NCBI GenBank assembly: GCA_963724535.1
Contig: CAVRVD010000017.1
Location: 62,001 to 126,000 of the forward strand
Length of the DNA: 64,000 bases
From: JADJPO01 sp963724535
GTDB lineage: Bacteria > Actinomycetota > Actinomycetes > Actinomycetales > Kineosporiaceae
Direction: 5' to 3'
Within the stretch, counting starts at the first letter, position 1; every line of letters begins with the position of its first letter. Positions 63,501-64,000 of the stretch are shown in pieces. Position numbers and translations under genes: made by a program. The notes under the pieces were generated by a model, which saw only the letters and a program-made list of their open reading frames with translations, was not told the origin of the DNA and did not search any database.

Positions 63501-64000
63501 CGGGCGGCGAGGTCGACGGTGGCACTCGCGGTGACTGCCCCGGACGTCTGCGTCCACGTCACGCCGTCCGCGGCCGTGGCGGCGTCGCGCAGGTCGCCGG
63601 CCAGGGCCCGTAGGGCCGCCGCCAGGGCCGAGCGCCGCAGGGTGTCGGCGGCGACGGCGGCCACGGTGCCGGCCGGGTCGAGGAGAACCCGGTCGAGGGT
63701 CACCGCGTCCAGCCCGCCGTCGTTGCCGACCAGCCCGATTGCGGTCATCGCGTCGAGCAGCCCGGCGAGCACCGGGTCGGCGTCCGCCGCGGTGGTCAAC
63801 CGGGCGACGGTGGCGCCGAGCAGCGCCCGCACCTCGGGCAGCGCCGGCGTGGCGTCGCCCGGCGCGACAGGTCCGGCCGCCAACGTCCAGCGCGCGCGCC
63901 GCACCCCCAGCGCGAGCGCGTCGTGCAGGTCGATCCGCGCGGTGGCGGCCGCGCCGCCCAGGGGCAGGTCGATGCGGGCGGTGAGCCGGCGCAGCCCGAG
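57551..64000 (-). CDS. Giant DUF6603-like protein (5' end outside window)
   Basis: The frame is open from the right edge to a stop at 57551, giving at least 2149 residues. The N-terminal half alternates short hydrophobic strands with Gly/Asp turns (RLVLGGRFGLTAATTGGVAV, GLTLGLARPFDLGGSDVTAS), suggesting a long beta solenoid or stacked sandwiches. A conserved core, from about SVQKHGDGDVQVGLSAGDGI through GFGPIYVEQVGLTVTTTQST, AFFITGIGGGFGINRALTYP and LVLGCDGIVFFDPFWFEVTV, resembles DUF6603 from memory. The C-terminal about 650 residues resemble the style of the other operon proteins. No signal peptide can be judged because the start is missing. Confidence 0.7.
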   Translation of the reverse strand, partial: LGLRRLTARIDLPLGGAAATARIDLHDALALGVRRARWTLAAGPVAPGDATPALPEVRALLGATVARLTTAADADPVLAGLLDAMTAIGLVGNDGGLDAVTLDRVLLDPAGTVAAVAADTLRRSALAAALRALAGDLRDAATAADGVTWTQTSGAVTASATVDLAARSATITAAGTGAVGWATSAALAAGEPSLSLRLGADLPDPPGPAGLPGVPVPALALLLDLTPAAEEALTARLRVARPGSPATVADVPLWPGADPAAIGRLLADLAPAALARTLLDVLRRALADAAPAAGAALEVLLDVLGLLTDALPVDPELAPEEVPLRRLRLPVGLVSDPAAWLRGLPAASGPAGLAAVLPPALDAVRDLLGVTGGPGRLDVAAGVAVIATNDAGTLRLAVDVDASAFTGAVGAERLVLGGRFGLTAATTGGVAVQPDIAVTGTLAGTGSVALGVTGGSGAVRVTLDLLPDGGVAIPILPAGPGLGGAVADAAVGAAVHALPHLLDALAQHDPPGAPTTPQELAGRLLVRVGDALGLRTGAPLAFDADALSAFGTDPAGALAARTAALVGAGLDLLVQALDPLLGGAASRSVAATGGALVLTLGPGARHVVVRWTPGTAAVRVTVTGTGLPGIDQLVASTEVDGAGLAALDVAVGPAQLDAGVVVLRPFARVRAGRAPTGGRAVEVGLAVGADGLLLGRWSLDPAGFTLLTRTGTDSPVESTAPEQVTAAVVAAVLDLAGAFVLAVPEVGTALDAPLLGTTTRDLLTGVLLDTVDPARLDAALLDVDELLPRLGTLLANLAGAPGAEVVVDDALSLRAHAEPAGGGATTYGLTLGLARPFDLGGSDVTASLDQLTAWIGAPSGPVPGGLTLDLLTVRANGTVEARPGLTVGGIGLRLGRTSGPLLDAGITLDGVAVHVYADVAVTGGSVEASGGARLELGGLAVGLAGAGGGDNAVANSLMGSGSESPTPRFSPAISVQKHGDGDVQVGLSAGDGIGPWWVVIQKGFGPIYVEQVGLTVTTTQSTLTSVGLLIDGQVSLLGLTATVDDLSLTYLVSADPLRSPLSPQAWAVDLAGLAVTADVGGIALAGGLRKFPAAGGGTEYLGLLMARMAVYGISVYGGYGLVGPEGDQYASLFLFGAVNGPIGGPPAFFITGIGGGFGINRALTYPSDLSQFGTYPFIKALDPAARPGDPMAELEQVRTFFPAERGTFWFAAGLSFTSFALVDGVAVVAVQIGDGFELALLGLARMALPRPEAALVSVELGLLARVSTADGVILVQAQLTDNSWLLFPTIRLTGGFAFASWFGGANKGQFVLTLGGYHPSFHRDGYPVVPRLGIAVDLYGYISITGESYFALTSEALMAGAKIEVSAEVGPGWAHLVLGCDGIVFFDPFWFEVTVYASISAGVTIDVWIGEITISVSLSARVTVTGPPFHARATFSVGPVDLEVEFGDKGSQPDAIDWSTFVEKYLETVSTGTAAVLSAITGKGGVPPTGDAATGGARSPDGSDANPFRVVPEFELTISSTAPIRELDIAGSSQNLPTVPEISAAPMRAAARPSLALTFVGPEHDTPIDRADKLTVDALKQGYFAIGTWGPAQDLDDAVVPGGDVINAVDRLLIRTTVAIAAGTGAIEYRQVEVDPFRRRRPLPFVTEGALPRRRHLGRAAELLAGTIPPLGGRSTLEVAAELLRTRAGRSPSDVAAWAGSRAAPPLLGSLGEGLGRGPRNATVTPVAPELPAALPLRPPVVSAVLAAAVSDVVAEQQVVDATGRPQGGPIPVGPSTTVGPELLDQVDALVRSAPPVLADIDARMTAAVPARLLRAAPAAGAVTLGGDGPGVRGTAVVLPTRVVPPTRSGRSGTEAVAGRGASPATAARLRAAGERLGRGVRVPAGEVHLLSLPDADRDVDVDRRPEVGVRDGVVRVVAVGPGGRVEADVRLTAGQSLPVPPGTRRVALVGLGRPRGRAAEETGPLVAGWANDAPLPYLGGEVFLGADAVLAAGGRVPSRRDAQVRVGWVAADAIVGGASAVVTRFAGPADLVAVALEGGEADDVALGLEGARRPVGADGAPEPPVLVADGPRAVAVFRVVAPVAERRPGPLVVTVTTGPSRRLVGVAAARGVSPATFGEAVADRGFPVVVPDPVPVVAGDSVVVWKGP

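Noticed and set aside
46230..64000. Prophage or contractile injection system interpretation
   Set aside because: No sheath, tube, baseplate, ClpV-like ATPase, terminase, capsid or integrase signature was recognised inside the window, so the cluster is reported only as uncharacterised.

Overview
This is a high-GC window (GC-rich third codon positions, many GTG starts, ATGA/GTGA gene overlaps) from a member of the Actinomycetia. The marker genes agree: rbpA, pafB-pafC, a split ppm1/lnt pair with fxsA, helY, and tatA-tatC. From memory, pafB-pafC-tatA-tatC-helY-secreted protein-5'-3' exonuclease follows the order of the Mycobacterium tuberculosis Rv2096c-Rv2090 region, with extra genes inserted. 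I cannot name the genus. I see no rRNA, tRNA, CRISPR array, integrase or insertion sequence, so the window looks chromosomal.

Layout. 1-3275: partial glycerophosphodiesterase, OsmC-type peroxidase, PAS sensor protein. 3276-7204 (minus): signalling operon of ECF sigma factor, transmembrane Ser/Thr kinase and two lipoproteins. 7322-11124 (minus): AraC regulator, VOC protein, FMN-type oxidase-like protein and a UvrA-like ATPase without a UvrB-binding insertion. 11184-14104: response regulator/histidine kinase pair, divergent from a secreted protein made of two near-identical repeats. 14281-17517 (plus): D,D-carboxypeptidase, UMF1-type MFS permease, rbpA. 17609-22176 (minus): a polytopic membrane protein and the lnt-ppm1-fxsA operon. 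22501-28948: a lysine-fermentation type pathway (kamA, kamD-kamE, kdd, kal). 28967-33520: glycogen-debranching-like enzyme, GT4 glycosyltransferase, membrane protein. 33599-46206: Lrp regulator, exonuclease, secreted protein, helY, ureohydrolase, a frameshifted lipid kinase gene, tatC, tatA, small genes, pafC, pafB and a DUF3866 protein.

46230-64000 (minus, continuing past the window edge) holds five very large, tightly coupled genes for proteins of more than 2150, 733, 430, 1341 and 1268 residues. They have no signal peptides, membrane segments or recognisable enzymes. The largest carries a beta-rich region resembling DUF6603; the last has a beta-propeller (BNR-like) body. This is the best candidate for an undescribed system.

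The lysine genes work together: KamA makes beta-lysine, KamD/KamE make 3,5-diaminohexanoate, Kdd oxidises it, and Kal deaminates 3-aminobutyryl-CoA. The cleavage enzyme (Kce) between Kdd and Kal is not in the window. Notable sequence-level features are a one-base frameshift near the end of the lipid kinase gene, a cluster of inverted repeats beside it, a SigR/SigH-like promoter before rbpA, a PHO-box-like repeat before the response regulator, and two abutting palindromes beside pafC.
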